The position numbers and the translations under genes are program-made. DNA of 64,000 nucleotides. Source: Trichoplax adhaerens. Lineage: Eukaryota; Placozoa; Uniplacotomia; Trichoplacea; Trichoplacidae. The notes below the pieces were generated by a model. It was not told where the DNA came from and did no database searches. It saw only the letters and a program-made list of their open reading frames with translations. Of the stretch, positions 12,948 through 25,539 are shown one piece after another (within the stretch, counting starts at the first letter, position 1; every line of letters starts with the position of its first letter). The stretch lies in contig NW_002060949.1 in assembly GCF_000150275.1 (NCBI RefSeq), positions 2,105,836-2,169,835 of the forward strand. The letters are read 5' to 3'.

Positions 12948-13190
12948 TTAGTCATCATCATATGGCTCTATCAAAATGGAGCAACATCCAATCTTATGAG
13001 GATTTAAACCGCGCACAGCAATAATAATATTTCCTTGCAAACATGGAAACGATTGACGTGGCTGTTCTGATACCCCTACTTGGGAAATCTCCTCGATTCT
13101 GGTTAACTTCCAGAAATAATAAGGTATTAAACTATACCAGGTGATCTCATAATGTATTAAGCTACTGCAAAGCGGACAGAATTGAACCAT
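12948..13190 (-). CDS. Uncharacterised 80-residue ORF upstream of HPF1
   Basis: A complete Met-to-stop frame with the start in a CCATGG context. It begins MVQFCPLCSSLI, which faintly recalls the first zinc knuckle of TFIIS-like/RPC10 proteins (FCPxC), but no second knuckle follows, and the end (IEPYDDD) is not one I recognise. A potential donor after its ISQ segment (CAA/GTAGGG, phase 0) would join in frame to the first HPF1 exon found. It could therefore be a lineage-specific HPF1 5' exon, a tiny separate gene, or chance. Confidence 0.25.
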   Translation of the reverse strand: MVQFCPLCSSLIHYEITWYSLIPYYFWKLTRIEEISQVGVSEQPRQSFPCLQGNIIIAVRGLNPHKIGCCSILIEPYDDD

Positions 13191-15207
13191 GGAATTACCC
13201 AGTCAATTTAATTGAATAACTAGAACATGCCTTGATTAATTATCATTATGTGAAAGGCATTATATCGTAATTCTAGCAATTGAAACTATTTCAACTTGTG
13301 CAATCTTGCAGCTACGATCTCACCAAGATCTCTACAATATCCAGAAACTATTTTCAAATTAAAATTACAGCAGTGCTTCTACTCTATCGATTTCAAATTC
13401 GTAAGACAAAATGGCTACACTGCAATGTGTTTACTATTTACCTTTACAAGCTTTCTTGGCGCCATTTTTCAAGCTGATCCTGCAAGTGAAGCTTTAAAGC
13501 TTCACTTGTACTGTGTGATACGGAACTGCAAGCTACAGTACATGGTATTGCAGATTTACAGTATTAACTACAGTACTGGTACCGGTAATGTATCCTGATG
13601 CTAAAGTATTGTCCCGGTCCGGTCGTTTGAAGGAAAGGAAAACAAGTAGTGCAACTGCAACATTATAGCTACAGGTTGCGGTAAAACAAAAATTATTTAT
13701 CCCTGGCTGTAGGTTTTCATTTGCCGTTTCTAAACGAATTGAATTCTAAGGAGCATGTTCCATATGATCCCGTTATCGTCTCGACCAATAGTTATACAAC
13801 GCAGTAATGCAGCTGTACTGTACTGTGCTCGCAACTAAGTTTTAATATTTGTACTCGTATGCCCTTATGGACTACGACGTAACTTTGAATCAAGTTATAA
13901 TACAGTAATAGTACTGCAGGAGGATCACATACCAGAGCTTAATAGAGGTGCTTATTCCATGCAACATTGCTGGTATTACGGTACTGCAAAAGCTAGTTAG
14001 TTAAATAAATGAAATGATACTGCTATAATTTCCATCATAAAATTAACAGAGATTTTGATGATTGTAGTCGTTATTAATAATTTATTCATCTTACAATATA
14101 ATGATATTTCAATTGTAACGATGGCACAGTATAGCTGGATAGTAACTGTAAGTACATAATATAATTAATTTTAGCAAATATTGTTCTCTATCTTTAATCC
14201 TGCAAAAAAAATATTGCCATCAACTTTCAACGCAAACGTGTACAGATATGGTTTACTCATTAATTACTTCCATAACATACAGATACAATTGCTGCAGCTC
14301 ATAATTGTTTTCACCACAAAGCAAAACACCCATTTAATTTAGCATGGTGATTTTTGCAATCACTCTTAGAAAGTACCTTAGTAACATAATAAAGTGAAAC
14401 GTTGTAATTACAGTATTAACTGAATATGCAAGTGTCATAATATGCGCCATCTTGTATAGCTACCAGTATTAGCATATGTAAATACAGATATATAATAGAC
14501 CTTAACAGAATCGTATTTGTGCCGATAGTGTGCAGGATTAGATCAATACATACACACGATGCTTATCTACTTAATCGTGTAGGTTGTCATTTACATAATC
14601 AATCCGTAATGATCAATTATTAAATCATAACAAGGTAAATTGTTGCTTCACTTAATCAGTTTCTACCATATTTTGCTGTAATATGACCAATTGACCTTTC
14701 ATTTTACATCGAAACTTATACGTACATTAAATAATACATTATTTGATCCAAGTAAAGTAACGTGAAAAGACATTACATTAAATCTCTGAATTGCACTTTA
14801 CCTATTAGATATAAGTAACAGTTATAATTTAACAGATGACTAAAAAACCCCTGCTATAAGATTTCTACATATCTCAATAGTAATCATATTAGTCTGATCT
14901 CGCAACTCTTACATTTGACATCGAAGTTGCACCATAGTTCAGAATTTGATGACATACGTACATATATCTTTATACAGAAAACCACAAAAACATTTTAATA
15001 TTAACGCCCGCTAAATTCAATAGGTTCTAGATAAATCTTACCTTACAAATTTACAAAAAATCCTAAATATACTGCTATATACAAACACCTAAAGCCAAAA
15101 TACTTTAGAGTGGCTTCACAGGTCTTACTAACTTATGGAATATCAAGTTCATAGGTGAATAGAAAAGTGCTATAATTTACAGTACAATTGTTGATAATTT
15201 CTTAAAG
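13191..15207. other. Intergenic, 5' side of HPF1 and 3' side of the LDLR-like gene
   Basis: No convincing exon seen. It contains a 26-bp perfect palindrome (13483-13508) and many TACTGTAC/ACAGTACT-type words. An open frame at 13296-13598 starts at TTG, matches nothing I know and crosses the palindrome. Confidence 0.5.
13483..13508. repeat. 26-bp perfect palindrome
   Basis: CAAGTGAAGCTTT is followed immediately by its exact reverse complement AAAGCTTCACTTG, with no spacer. With one mismatch the symmetry extends a few bases more. A spacer-free palindrome of this length could form a cruciform or bind a dimeric protein. No function is evident. Confidence 0.85.
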
Positions 15208-18200
15208 TCAATTAAGAAATCCATCAAATTGCTGAATATACAAGGTTACATTATGCAGCGGTGGATTTTCATCAAAATCCTCAATGTTAGCCAATAATTT
15301 TCGAGCAGTCGATCAACCCTTTGCAAATATCCTATGTTTATCCATTTTAAAATTTTAATCACGAAAGCAACCCATGGTCAATCATTTTGCTCCCAATCAT
15401 AAATCAATCCAAATTAGACCAATCCTACCAAGGAAATTTACCGTCCAAGATAATGTAAAGATAATATAAACATACCAGTTATATATAGGTAACAATTAAT
15501 CCGGTCCCATTGCTTGTGCTTTATATGCGTATATATTTGAAGATATTTAAGTGGGGTTTTGTTGAAAAGTTTATAAACTAAAGACGCTCTCCACGACTTG
15601 CTATTACCATGCTGGTATAATATTAATCTTTTGTACTTTGTTAGACCTGGGTGGCTACCGATTGGCTAGATACCATCGAGAACCTTGAGCCCACCAAGTG
15701 TTGCCTTGATGAGTATGACTAATTCAATATCAAAGGAAGATTTATTAATTCTCAAATGTATAGTATAATAGGAGTCTTGCGATAGGTAACAGTAGCAGAA
15801 ACTTTCATTTATTTATTTCATACTTACAAAGTTGCCATTGGATATCGCAAGAGAAACAGGTCGACTGTTATTTACTGGTCGCTGCATTAAGAAATTATAA
15901 AAATTTATAAGGCCACTGCAACACTAGATTTGCTTTACTATGCGTATGCAATGTAAAGATAATATGGAATGATATCGTTAGTATACTCACTTTTGAGATA
16001 TCTTCTGTGGTTTCATTGATCATTGCCCTATTCGTCATCGATTGGATATCGAATTCGTCAAAAGTTTTTTTACTAAAATTTAAAATACAAGAAAATAGTC
16101 AATGCAAGTAATCGATAACAAAGCAATAAGCTAAAAAAGAATCGGGGTATATTACATAATCATAAAGGGTCTTACTTTTTTCCATGTCTTCGTCTAACAA
16201 TATACCCTATTATAATAATAATAATCAAGAATCCAATCGCACAACCAGCTGCAACTCCAATTGTCATGGCTTCGCCAGTAGATGCAGATGTAATAACTGT
16301 ACAGTTATTTCCACCATACCCGACCGAGCAACTATTAAATAAAAATTAAGCAACTATAAGTAGATGTAAACTCAGAAAGTCTAATAATTTTAAGCTAAGC
16401 AAAGGCTTAAACAATCTTACCTGCAATATGGTACACCGTTAGTTGAATTTATTAAACAGGAACCATAACCACAATCGATCGATTTACAATTATAACTTTG
16501 AGCTAAATGAAATATATCATATTTGCAAATACGTTAATTTTTATTGTAATAAATACGGAAAAAAATGAAAAAACGAAATCAATTTGTTTTATCATTTAAC
16601 AATCAATGTTAATCTTACTTGGAAGTAATACACATCCAGTCCCATCAGAATCTAATTGCCAACCATCTTTGCAAAGACAAGTACGTTTGTAATCACCGGT
16701 TTTAACGCAAATTTGACTGCAACCACCTTTATTCAGGTGACAGGCATCATAATCTATACAGATTACGCATGAGCTCAGTTAACTATCTAGCAATCATTAC
16801 AACATCTTTTGATTGTCATTCGTGTACAATACTTACGTCTTGGTTGCCTTTGCAATTGGAATGTTGTAATCCCCATAGGTGCATATAAGTCAGACAATAG
16901 CACACTTCTGTTTGCTCCGGTAAGTTTATTCGCTGTTTCGACAGTCTTACTTTCCCAATCAGTCCAATAAACGGAATTTTCGAATACAGTAATAGAAAAT
17001 GGATGTGGTATACCCTTAGAGAGAATAACTCTTCTGCCTGAACCATCTAAGTTAGCACTTTCGATATGATGATGTTTACCATCTACCCAGTACATTTTAC
17101 GTTGAGGGTAATCAATGGTAAGACCATTAGGCCATTCAACGTTCGTACTAACTAAGATTTGACGCTGCGTACCATCTAGTTTCGCTCGTTCAATTTTAGC
17201 GCTTGAGCCCCAATCCGTAAAATAAATGTAACTATAAAAAATTAATACAATATTATAAATTTATTATGATGTTAATCTACACAGAAGATATTAAAAAAAA
17301 AATCAATTTTCATCATTTAATTTTAAGATATCGTTGTTTACCCATCGACTGGATCGACCGCCAAGCCTCTTGGATCAGCTATGTTACTAATAATGGTTTT
17401 CACATATCGACCATCTAAATCACTCATTTTAATTGCATCCAATCCAGTATCAGTCCAGTAGATAGTATCATGTATCCAATCAACAGCGACACACTCAGGT
17501 GATAAAACACCATCGCTAATTATATACTTATTTTTACCAGCTACAGTACCATTGCTATGAAGAGTTACTCGACCAATTTTTTCCGAAACAATATCCGTCC
17601 AAAACAGTAATCGCTTTCTTACGTGGACATCAATACCAATAGCTCCTTTTAAACCCTTCATCACGTCATTATATCTTGATCCTTTGATAGTGAATCTATG
17701 AATATCTCGACGATTTGCAAAAAATAGCACTGGTTCTGGACCTAATGCTTTGCAGGATTTAAAGTCAGCATCTAATCTATAGCCGTCTGCACAAGTGCAT
17801 TTATAACTTCCTTTTGTATTCTCGCACATCTGACTACAAGGATTGGAAATATTACATTCGTTAATATCAAGGCACGTTCTGCCATCAGTATCCAAGGTAT
17901 AACCAGGGTTACATGCACAGTAATAACCAACTTTGGTATTCACACAATTTTGCGAGCAATGTCCGTTGTATTCACTACATTCGTTAATATCTAAAAAGTA
18001 GTATCCAAAATTAGAGTTCAATTTCATCTCGCAAAATTCATAGTAGATACATAATATAATTTTTTACTCATCATTAAGATCAAGCAATATAAGTTTAGTA
18101 CTTACTACAAGTTGCCGGTTCATCGGATTTATCTTCACAATCGAATTTTCCATTACATACTAATTTCATTGAAATGCAAGATTTATTCGTATGGCATGTA

Positions 18201-21200
18201 AATTGACTAGAATTACATGTCAAGTTTGGCGGAGTTGGAGTAGTACAATTTTGCTCATCTCGAGAGTTAGCACAATCACTTATACCATCACACACATTGT
18301 GCGCATCTATACAAATGTGCGCACTACAACGAAATTGGCCAGATTTACAAGTCGTCTTATTGCAACCTAATTCATCGGAGCCATCTGTACAATCGGTTGA
18401 TCCATCGCACCTCCATTCGGACTTGATACACTCCCAGTTCTTACATTGAAATTCACCGGCTCTACAAGTATGCTTCGGGCGACTAGTCGAACAATTTTTT
18501 TCATCGCTTCCGTCGGTACAATCACGTTCACCATCGCACAGCCATGATTTTTTGATGCAATCACCAGAAGAGCATTGAAACAACTCGGGACCGCATGTCT
18601 TATTTGCTATATAATGAAGTAATTTTATAACACTCAGTAAGTTATAAAAGTATTCTTCATTAACATGAATTTAATTTAACTAAAAACTTACGACAATTCC
18701 ATTCATCAGAATTATCACCGCAATCGTTATCGTTATCACATCGCCATGCGCTGTTAATACAATGTGAATTATTACAGGTAAATTGTTGAGGAGAGCAAGT
18801 TGCGACCTTGGCTATAAATTTAAGAAAGTACATACATTAAATTCGAATAAGAATATTTTTAATTTCACTTTAAGCCTACAAGTTATAGATAATAAACGGG
18901 TTATGACATTGTTATTAGCGCTGTGCTGTCAAATTATATAAAATTTATTAGATTACATTTAAAAAGGCGTTTTACAATAGATACTTACTGCAATTGCGTT
19001 CATCAGCTGAGTTACCACAATCATCTACTTGATCGCATACATAGTCACGTTTAATACAAACTCCATTACCGCAAGAAAATTCATCAGGAGTGCAAGTTTT
19101 GGTTACTACAAGTTAAAAATGTTGTAAACTTTAAATTCCTACTTTGTAATAAGTAGTTCTATCAAAATAATTCTATAAGCCATAATCTCTATAACTTATT
19201 CATAAATAATTAAAGCATTTATAATAGTAATCAACATATTTTTTTTAACTTACGACAGTGAGAGCCTTCATCGGAGCCGTCAATACAATCATTTTGGCCA
19301 TCGCATACCCATGAGGTAGTTATGCATTTTCCATCATTACATGTAAATTCATTGTTTGGATGACAGGTAACTTGAGCTAAAATTATAATTATAGTCGTAT
19401 AAGCTTAGTAACATAATATTGCATATACCTCAATGCAAAATTTTAAATATTTAATTAATTCATAATCAAAAACGTAAATGTTACGATCATTGTCATTGAC
19501 GCGTCTAGGATAAGTAAACGCTTGCAATACAACGGTTTCAATAAAGTATGAAAGAAATCTACATTTTTCACACGATATGGTATTCGTGAACAGTAAACAT
19601 CAAATCGTGATAACTACTATACCAATTATAATTATTGACGTTGTTGCACCTCAAAAAGATTTTTTTTACTATATGCAACACCCGAGACACTATTCATATA
19701 TGCTAAACAACGATTATGTAGACGTCCTTTCAACTTTTAAACGTTTAAAATTCTCCGAAAATTTGTGTTTTAACTCAGGTAAAATTATGCCATCTATTTT
19801 TGTATTATCTATAGAAATATTCGGTGTTACCTCCGACAAAACTATTCGTAGAACCAATGTAATCAGCAAATCTGGGTCAGTTGTGCAAGTAAAATATCAG
19901 AAATAACATCTTGTAGTAATTCATTGGAACAAGTAAATGCAGAAGTCGATATCTTCCTTTTCTCATCGTTAATTGTTATGCTTGCTAACTGGTGAGATAA
20001 ATTGCTTCACCAATTCCAACAATTTTATTGTATTAGCAGATGTGAAAATCTTTCAATGCAAACATAATTTGAGAATTTTATCATCCTAATTCTCACGTTG
20101 TACACTATTAAGGTCTGTCCTCAACACCTATTGTTGCAGATAAAGGGATCCTGGATTACTTCTGCAAGTTAATTCTAATTATGCTGTGAAATTAACCTCA
20201 AATTCCCACAACAGCATGTAAAAAATACACGCATAGAATAATTTTCTCTAGTTCTCATGCTGAAATTCTTATTTCCTAAATTTTTAAGTCTTTGCATTTC
20301 CGTATGTCTAAATGCGATTATCCAATAAATCTCATCCATCTCCAAATTCTCATCCTACTGTACTATATGCATCTACAGTTAATTAAAAAGTTCCCTAGTA
20401 TGAAGTACTGTACAGAATGGTAACTATCTATCAATGCTAAGTGTACTTTTTATCTCACCGTTTGTAGGCCTATACAGTACATCAAAAGTTGCCAATCAAA
20501 GTCAACTAGTTAGTTAATTAAAACAACAACCGGAACCGTCTAGAGTCATACCGTCTCAGTACAGTACTGTAAATCGATTAATATTTTTACAAAATCACCT
20601 ACTGTACATTATTAAGCTCTAGAAAGTGATTGGTTCCCGAATGTCAGGCCATTCACTATCCAATACAATAATATCGTATTAATGGTAATCAAAGCTAAAC
20701 TTATGCAACGTGATCAAGGCTAAAATGCGATGGATACTTACTTATCTGTGTACGGTACAGTACTCTAATTAATCTGATAATGGTTAATGGGAATGTAAGA
20801 AAATTTCAAAGGAGAAAGTAAATTTATAAAAATTGGCAGAGGTAACAATTATAGTTCCTTTTAAAGATTAGTATAGCCCCATTCCCATCACCCTTGAATA
20901 ACGATCGCGACGTTAACATTACAGTACAATATGATGACAACTGTGTCTCGTCTCCAGTGGTGTCTCTTTTATCACAGTAGTCTATGTCATCACGTTATAA
21001 TTTACAACAACCACGGATATTGATCTATTGTGAAAATATCTGAATGGAGTCCTCTATTTTTACCTGTTCTCTGCTTGGCTGGTTGATGTCTTAAGCATGA
21101 ACAAATTTTGAAATGATAACAAAAGCATCATAAAGTAGACATGGACTCTTAGTGAAGAATCATTTCAGTAGTCAACATACGTTTCTACAATACCAGGCAT

Positions 21201-24200
21201 TCTTTTCAAATTGAAAAAACAAACAAAGCTTCATTGCATTGTTGTTCAATGTTCTCATGGTGTGCCTTTGCAACGTATACAGAATTAAGGAAGAGAAACT
21301 AGGAGCGTCCATTTGTTTTATTTGTAAACTTTCCCCATGAACGTTTGTATGAATGTAAAGTATGAACTGCGATGTTAACGGTCTTAAACGGCCCATTTCA
21401 TATTATTATTTATTATTGAGTGAAGATATTCAACCAATCAATCTTACTTTTGTATTGATGATAAACGCTATTTAAAATTAGTGTCCATCCGATATTTACT
21501 GTTAGTATCACTGACTGTACTATATTACATGGAGAATTTGCATCACTTTCGAACATTTTTAAACTTTTGAAATTGAAGTTCCGTATGAAACGAATGTCAA
21601 TTACTACTATATTGTCACTTTTATAAATCTATTCTGTACTGTGCGCTTGACATCCTGAAAATTTCTATCATTGTCTTATACTATCTAACTGTAAATAATT
21701 GGCAATGTACAGTAGTTCAAAGAAACGACTAAAAACATTCTTTTTTAAAGACAACAACCGTTTTCAAGTGCTTGACTCACCACGACTACATTCTTAACAC
21801 GAAAGCAAATACAATTGAAATTTCTACAATTATCATCCAGCTATCTTTACCCCCAGACAAATACTATCCAAATGGAAATTATTTACTGTCAATAAATTTC
21901 CGTATTCATCATTTTGAAAAAACCTTAATACAGTATCAAGCAACATTGGAACAATACAATATTTACTTTTAAAAAGCGCCAAGCAATGGGAAAATTGATT
22001 GTGACTACTGAACTGCATATACAGAGGGAAAATGAGCGACTACTGGAAATGGGGCCAGGATGTAAACGCTTACTACAAGAGTGCTTTTACCAGTGATCGC
22101 ATGATGTTCAAAGTGTTTGCAAAGAAGCAACATGACTACTTCCACGCGACTTCAAATAATATCCATACAATGTTTAGGGACGTAGCACGTTGTATAACCT
22201 GATTTCAAGTTAGAATTGTTCGAAAACAGTGCTCCACTGTGTCAAGTTTTACTTTCTAAGGTATAGGTGATCTGTTATTTTTTTTTTACAGTAGCTATTC
22301 TTCTGGTCTGTCATAAACTAGAATGACAATCAATAGAAAATAACCATAGCGGTCCCATTCTCTAGAAATGGATTGCCAGTCCAATTTCAACATGAGTGAA
22401 ATTTCTATACTAGACTCTTAGTGGACGCGTGATGCAGCCAGTAGAATTCACTGCTGATAGAGTGAAAAAGTTCACTTTGAAGGTTGTAAAAAATATCGAT
22501 TCAAAAAATAGCTAAAATCAGTATGGCGGCATTAATCAGTACATGTAATGTATAAGACTATTGGATAGCTTTCTACTATCGGTCCTATCGATCCTCCACT
22601 TGTACTGTATTTTTTCTTCCTTGATATCAAAACATACAACAACCGCCAAAAATATCGATCAAAGAAACTTTAATTAATGGCCGTTAACTTCATGAAATGA
22701 TTAGGCTCCTCCCGGCCTGGAGATCATTTTCTATTCATAAACTGATTTTATACAAATTAGTATGTAAAACGACTTTGCAATACGTGTGGTAGTAAACGTA
22801 CGGGACTAGTAGTAAGACAACGTTGTAGTAAAGACACGCGGTCAATGGATTACGTGAGTCAGAAGGTGGTAATGTGGTGTACCCATACAGCAATCTTACT
22901 GCAATAATAATAATATCGGTATCAAGCATGTGATGTGTACATAGGAATTGTGAAACTACAATATTCCACAACAGTGGCATACGCTGCCGCTGCCGCCGTC
23001 GGCGTTTGATGTTTCCAAGAATGTAAATTTGAAATACTGAAAGCATTCCAAAAAGGCAGATGGACACTCTCAGTATGGTACAGTGATGGAGGTAGAAATA
23101 CGTCCAGAATAATGAATAAAAATAATCAATAAAATCAAATAAATGCCCAATTGAAAGCACTGATAGCATTCCGAATTCATATTTCTACCCCCATCATCTT
23201 CAATGTCAATGATTCATTAAAAGCAAAAGTAAAATTGGTTGAATTATATACAGTAGTACGACCAATAGTAAATACTTGTTAGCTGCAAGAAAATAGCAGC
23301 TACCAGTAGCAATCAATACTATCATAACTTCTTTTTAAAAATTCAGCTTTCTTACCACAATTTGTTTCATCTGAATTATCCTTACAATCGTCTGTACCGT
23401 CACAGCGCCAGTCGATTGGAATACATCTTCCGTTTCCACAAGCAAATTGCTTGGCCAAATTGCAAAATTGAGCTATAAACGATTAAAAATAATTTTTAAC
23501 ATCAGTTGGTTATTAAACTTCCAACTACAATTCACCAAATTCAATTTTTTAAATCTTCCAGTCACATGGTTTACAACCATAAACAAACATATATTGCTCT
23601 ACCAAAAAGCTCCAACTAAATTAAGACGATCACTCCAAATTAAAATATTCAACCACATGATCAATTACAATCAACGTGACTTAAGTATTTATTCATTTAC
23701 ATTCTTATTAGACTATCATTATAGTAGTATGCGTTAAAAATAAGTTGTAAGTTTTACGCGTGCTACATCATACCACTAAATCTTCAATGCACCCTTCAAG
23801 AATAGGAATTATCTCTAAACTGGACTATATTTAACGACATAAACAAATCTAACTCATCCATGGAGTGAAAGCCAGCTACTAACTACAGTAACTGCTTTCA
23901 ACTCTGAAAAGCGAAATCTTATTCATTTGATTACGACTTGAGCTCGCTTAAGCTAGAAAAGATCAGATCACACTAAAAAATGGAATGACACAATCCAATG
24001 ATCAATATCAGCTAGGCATAGGTCCTAAGAGTAATTTGTGTTAGCATAGCATATCGCGAATCCAGGTGTCAAAGTACCATGCAGTTTACAGTGTTTGTTA
24101 CGCTGTATATACAATTGAAATGGATCAAAAGTCAGAATTGAATTTCAACTTCAATAAATGAATTTCATGACACCGTTGAAAAATTGATATATCTTAGTCA

Positions 24201-24762
24201 ATTTAATTGCCAAGAAACTCCTACAATATGAACTACCAACGGATAGAAAACAGTTCTTAACAATAGCTTGGTATTCAATCCCAATACACAGTCATATGTG
24301 ATCGGAATAAGAGTGGAAGAACTGCTCAAGCCAAAGCTGATGTGAAAGTTGTTATGAATGATGAGTGAAAAGTGGAATAGGGGATAAAACACATCATTTT
24401 AGACTCTCTCCTTCATTTGCCAGGCAATATTATTGTGTTTTCTTTTCCTTATGTATAGCTTTCAAATGCTGACATCTGATGGAAAATGTTACATTATACA
24501 CAAACTTTATAGTCTATTTTTTAGCCTTTACAAAGGCCATTTTTTTCAATCATGTCCGTGATATAATCGTATAAGCAATGTGTATGAAAGCACGCAATGG
24601 AGACGTTGTATACAAATGAGAAAATGAAGAATTTTGCAAATTTCATTGAAATGCTGGCATAAAATCAAGAAACTTACGAGATTGAGTAGCCGCTTGAATA
24701 GTCGATGGATAAAAGTAGCAGCATAGTATGAAGCACAGGCAAGAAATAACTCGATTAGCCAT
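15208..24762 (-). CDS. LDL/VLDL-receptor-like endocytic receptor, 14 exons
   Basis: A single-pass surface receptor of 895 residues. Exons: 24762-24678, 23472-23356, 19376-19254, 19105-18989, 18811-18692, 18606-18106, 17990-17342, 17231-16837, 16753-16619, 16502-16421, 16331-16176, 16072-15991, 15881-15828, 15279-15208. Phases agree throughout, and LDLa exons have phase 1 ends, as in vertebrate LDLR genes. Order: signal peptide ([15 protein letters not shown]); eight LDL-receptor class A modules (about 30-354; C...CDG..DC.D.SDE.NC calcium sites); two calcium-binding EGF modules (DINEC); a six-blade YWTD propeller (about 440-702; IYWTDTG, VYWTDW); EGF module(s) (about 703-790); a membrane helix near 798-820 ([15 protein letters not shown]); a basic stop-transfer (RRRHGK). 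This is the VLDLR/ApoER2 layout (eight LDLa). The tail lacks a clear NPxY; its nearest match is FDENPPL in the last exon, whose acceptor is weak, so the extreme C-terminus is tentative. Confidence 0.93.
22032..22202 (+). CDS. Small ORF (56 residues) nested in the LDLR-like intron
   Basis: ATG in a good context (GGGAAAATGAGC) opens a 56-codon frame starting [11 protein letters not shown], rich in W, Y, K, F and H and with balanced codon use, unlike the low-complexity peptides typical of this AT-rich DNA. There is no signal peptide or membrane helix. It lies antisense to the receptor. I do not recognise it; it may be a small gene, an exon of one, or chance. Confidence 0.25.
   Translation: MSDYWKWGQDVNAYYKSAFTSDRMMFKVFAKKQHDYFHATSNNIHTMFRDVARCIT
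22735..23169 (-). CDS. Unrecognised 144-residue hydrophobic ORF inside the LDLR-like intron
   Basis: ATG at 23169, stop at 22735. The product would have two N-terminal hydrophobic stretches (about 1-50), a basic cluster KRRRRQRQR encoded by the local GC-rich patch, and a further hydrophobic stretch ([19 protein letters not shown]). At this base composition a frame of 144 codons is rather unlikely by chance anywhere in the window. No family is recognised. It is on the same strand as the host gene and could also be an unspliced or alternative exon. Confidence 0.22.
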   Translation of the reverse strand: MLSVLSIGHLFDFIDYFYSLFWTYFYLHHCTILRVSICLFGMLSVFQIYILGNIKRRRRQRQRMPLLWNIVVSQFLCTHHMLDTDIIIIAVRLLYGYTTLPPSDSRNPLTACLYYNVVLLLVPYVYYHTYCKVVLHTNLYKISL

Positions 24763-25510
24763 GTTGAAAGGTCGAAAATTTTTCCAAGTGAGAAAGTGAA
24801 AAAAAAAGCTTGCTTATATTGGATCCAAGAACGCGTAGCGATATCAACAAAGAAAAATTTGTACGCGTCTGTAGAATTGAATTCTAAATATGGCTTGGTA
24901 CCAGGGGAGGAAAAAAATGTCAATAGTAAGAGGACGCAAGATGTGGCGAGACTGGATGGAATTTCAGTTGAATAGTTAAGACAAAAATGGAATAAGTGGA
25001 AATTTTTGCATCACTTTGAGGACCAAATTGACTAATGGCGGACTTGAAAGTCGGAGACGCCAATACAATATTTACTAACAGTAAATCCAAATCGCAGTGA
25101 GCTTCAACTTGAATTTGAATACGTTGTGTTTTTAATTTCAACGGTCTACAGTACTGTCACAATTATGCTGATTGATCTCAATGAATTGCTGAATAGTATC
25201 ATCATATCAAATTTGCTAGACGTTATATAGAGAGAGGAGACAGAAACCCTTGGCAACCCTAATGCTTTTAGAAATAGAAATTGAATGACAATACAAAAAG
25301 AATGTCAGATATTCATCATGGAGTAACTGGTCATCTATTCATAGCCCATCGCATTGTTGAGCTTGTGTCATACGACTCTTTGAGAGCAACGCCCCTTCAT
25401 CTATTAAGTTAATTTACTACTCGTATTATAGAAACGCGCCACTTCCAAAATACAGTAGTAAGAATCGGTCTCTTTCAGCAATCATTCATTGTGTCAACGT
25501 CATTATGAAT

Positions 25511-25539
25511 ATTATATTATTATTATTGTTATTATTATG
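25511..25539. repeat. (ATT)n-type microsatellite
   Basis: An imperfect run of ATT triplets (ATTATATTATTATTATTGTT and onward) lies just upstream of the LDLR-like gene's first exon. It is simple sequence with no further signal. Confidence 0.8.

Larger units (their letters stand above)
19377..23355. other. 4-kb intron 2 of the LDLR-like gene
   Basis: A long intron between the first and second LDLa exons. It holds two unexplained ORFs (22032-22202 plus; 23169-22735 minus), many TACTGTAC-type words (for example near 20356, 20406, 20560 and 20600) and a short GC-rich patch near 22980-23005. Another ORF at 19577-19906 (plus, 109 codons) is within chance expectation. Confidence 0.6.

Noticed and set aside
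13296-13598. 100-codon plus-strand ORF
   Set aside because: Starts at TTG, crosses the 26-bp palindrome and has no recognisable domain.
15620-15730. Alternative last exon of the LDLR-like gene ([12 protein letters not shown] then stop)
   Set aside because: It fits the phase, but the segment at 15279-15208 has a better tail (FDENPPL, acidic/aromatic) and fits equally; kept only as an alternative.
16816-17046. 76-codon ORF in the YWTD exon
   Set aside because: Out-of-frame shadow of the propeller exon.
18367-18564. 65-codon ORF in the LDLa exon
   Set aside because: Out-of-frame shadow of the four-module LDLa exon.
24546-24923. 125-codon minus-strand ORF
   Set aside because: It overlaps the signal-peptide exon of the LDLR-like gene in another frame; the receptor frame has the signal peptide and a good donor.
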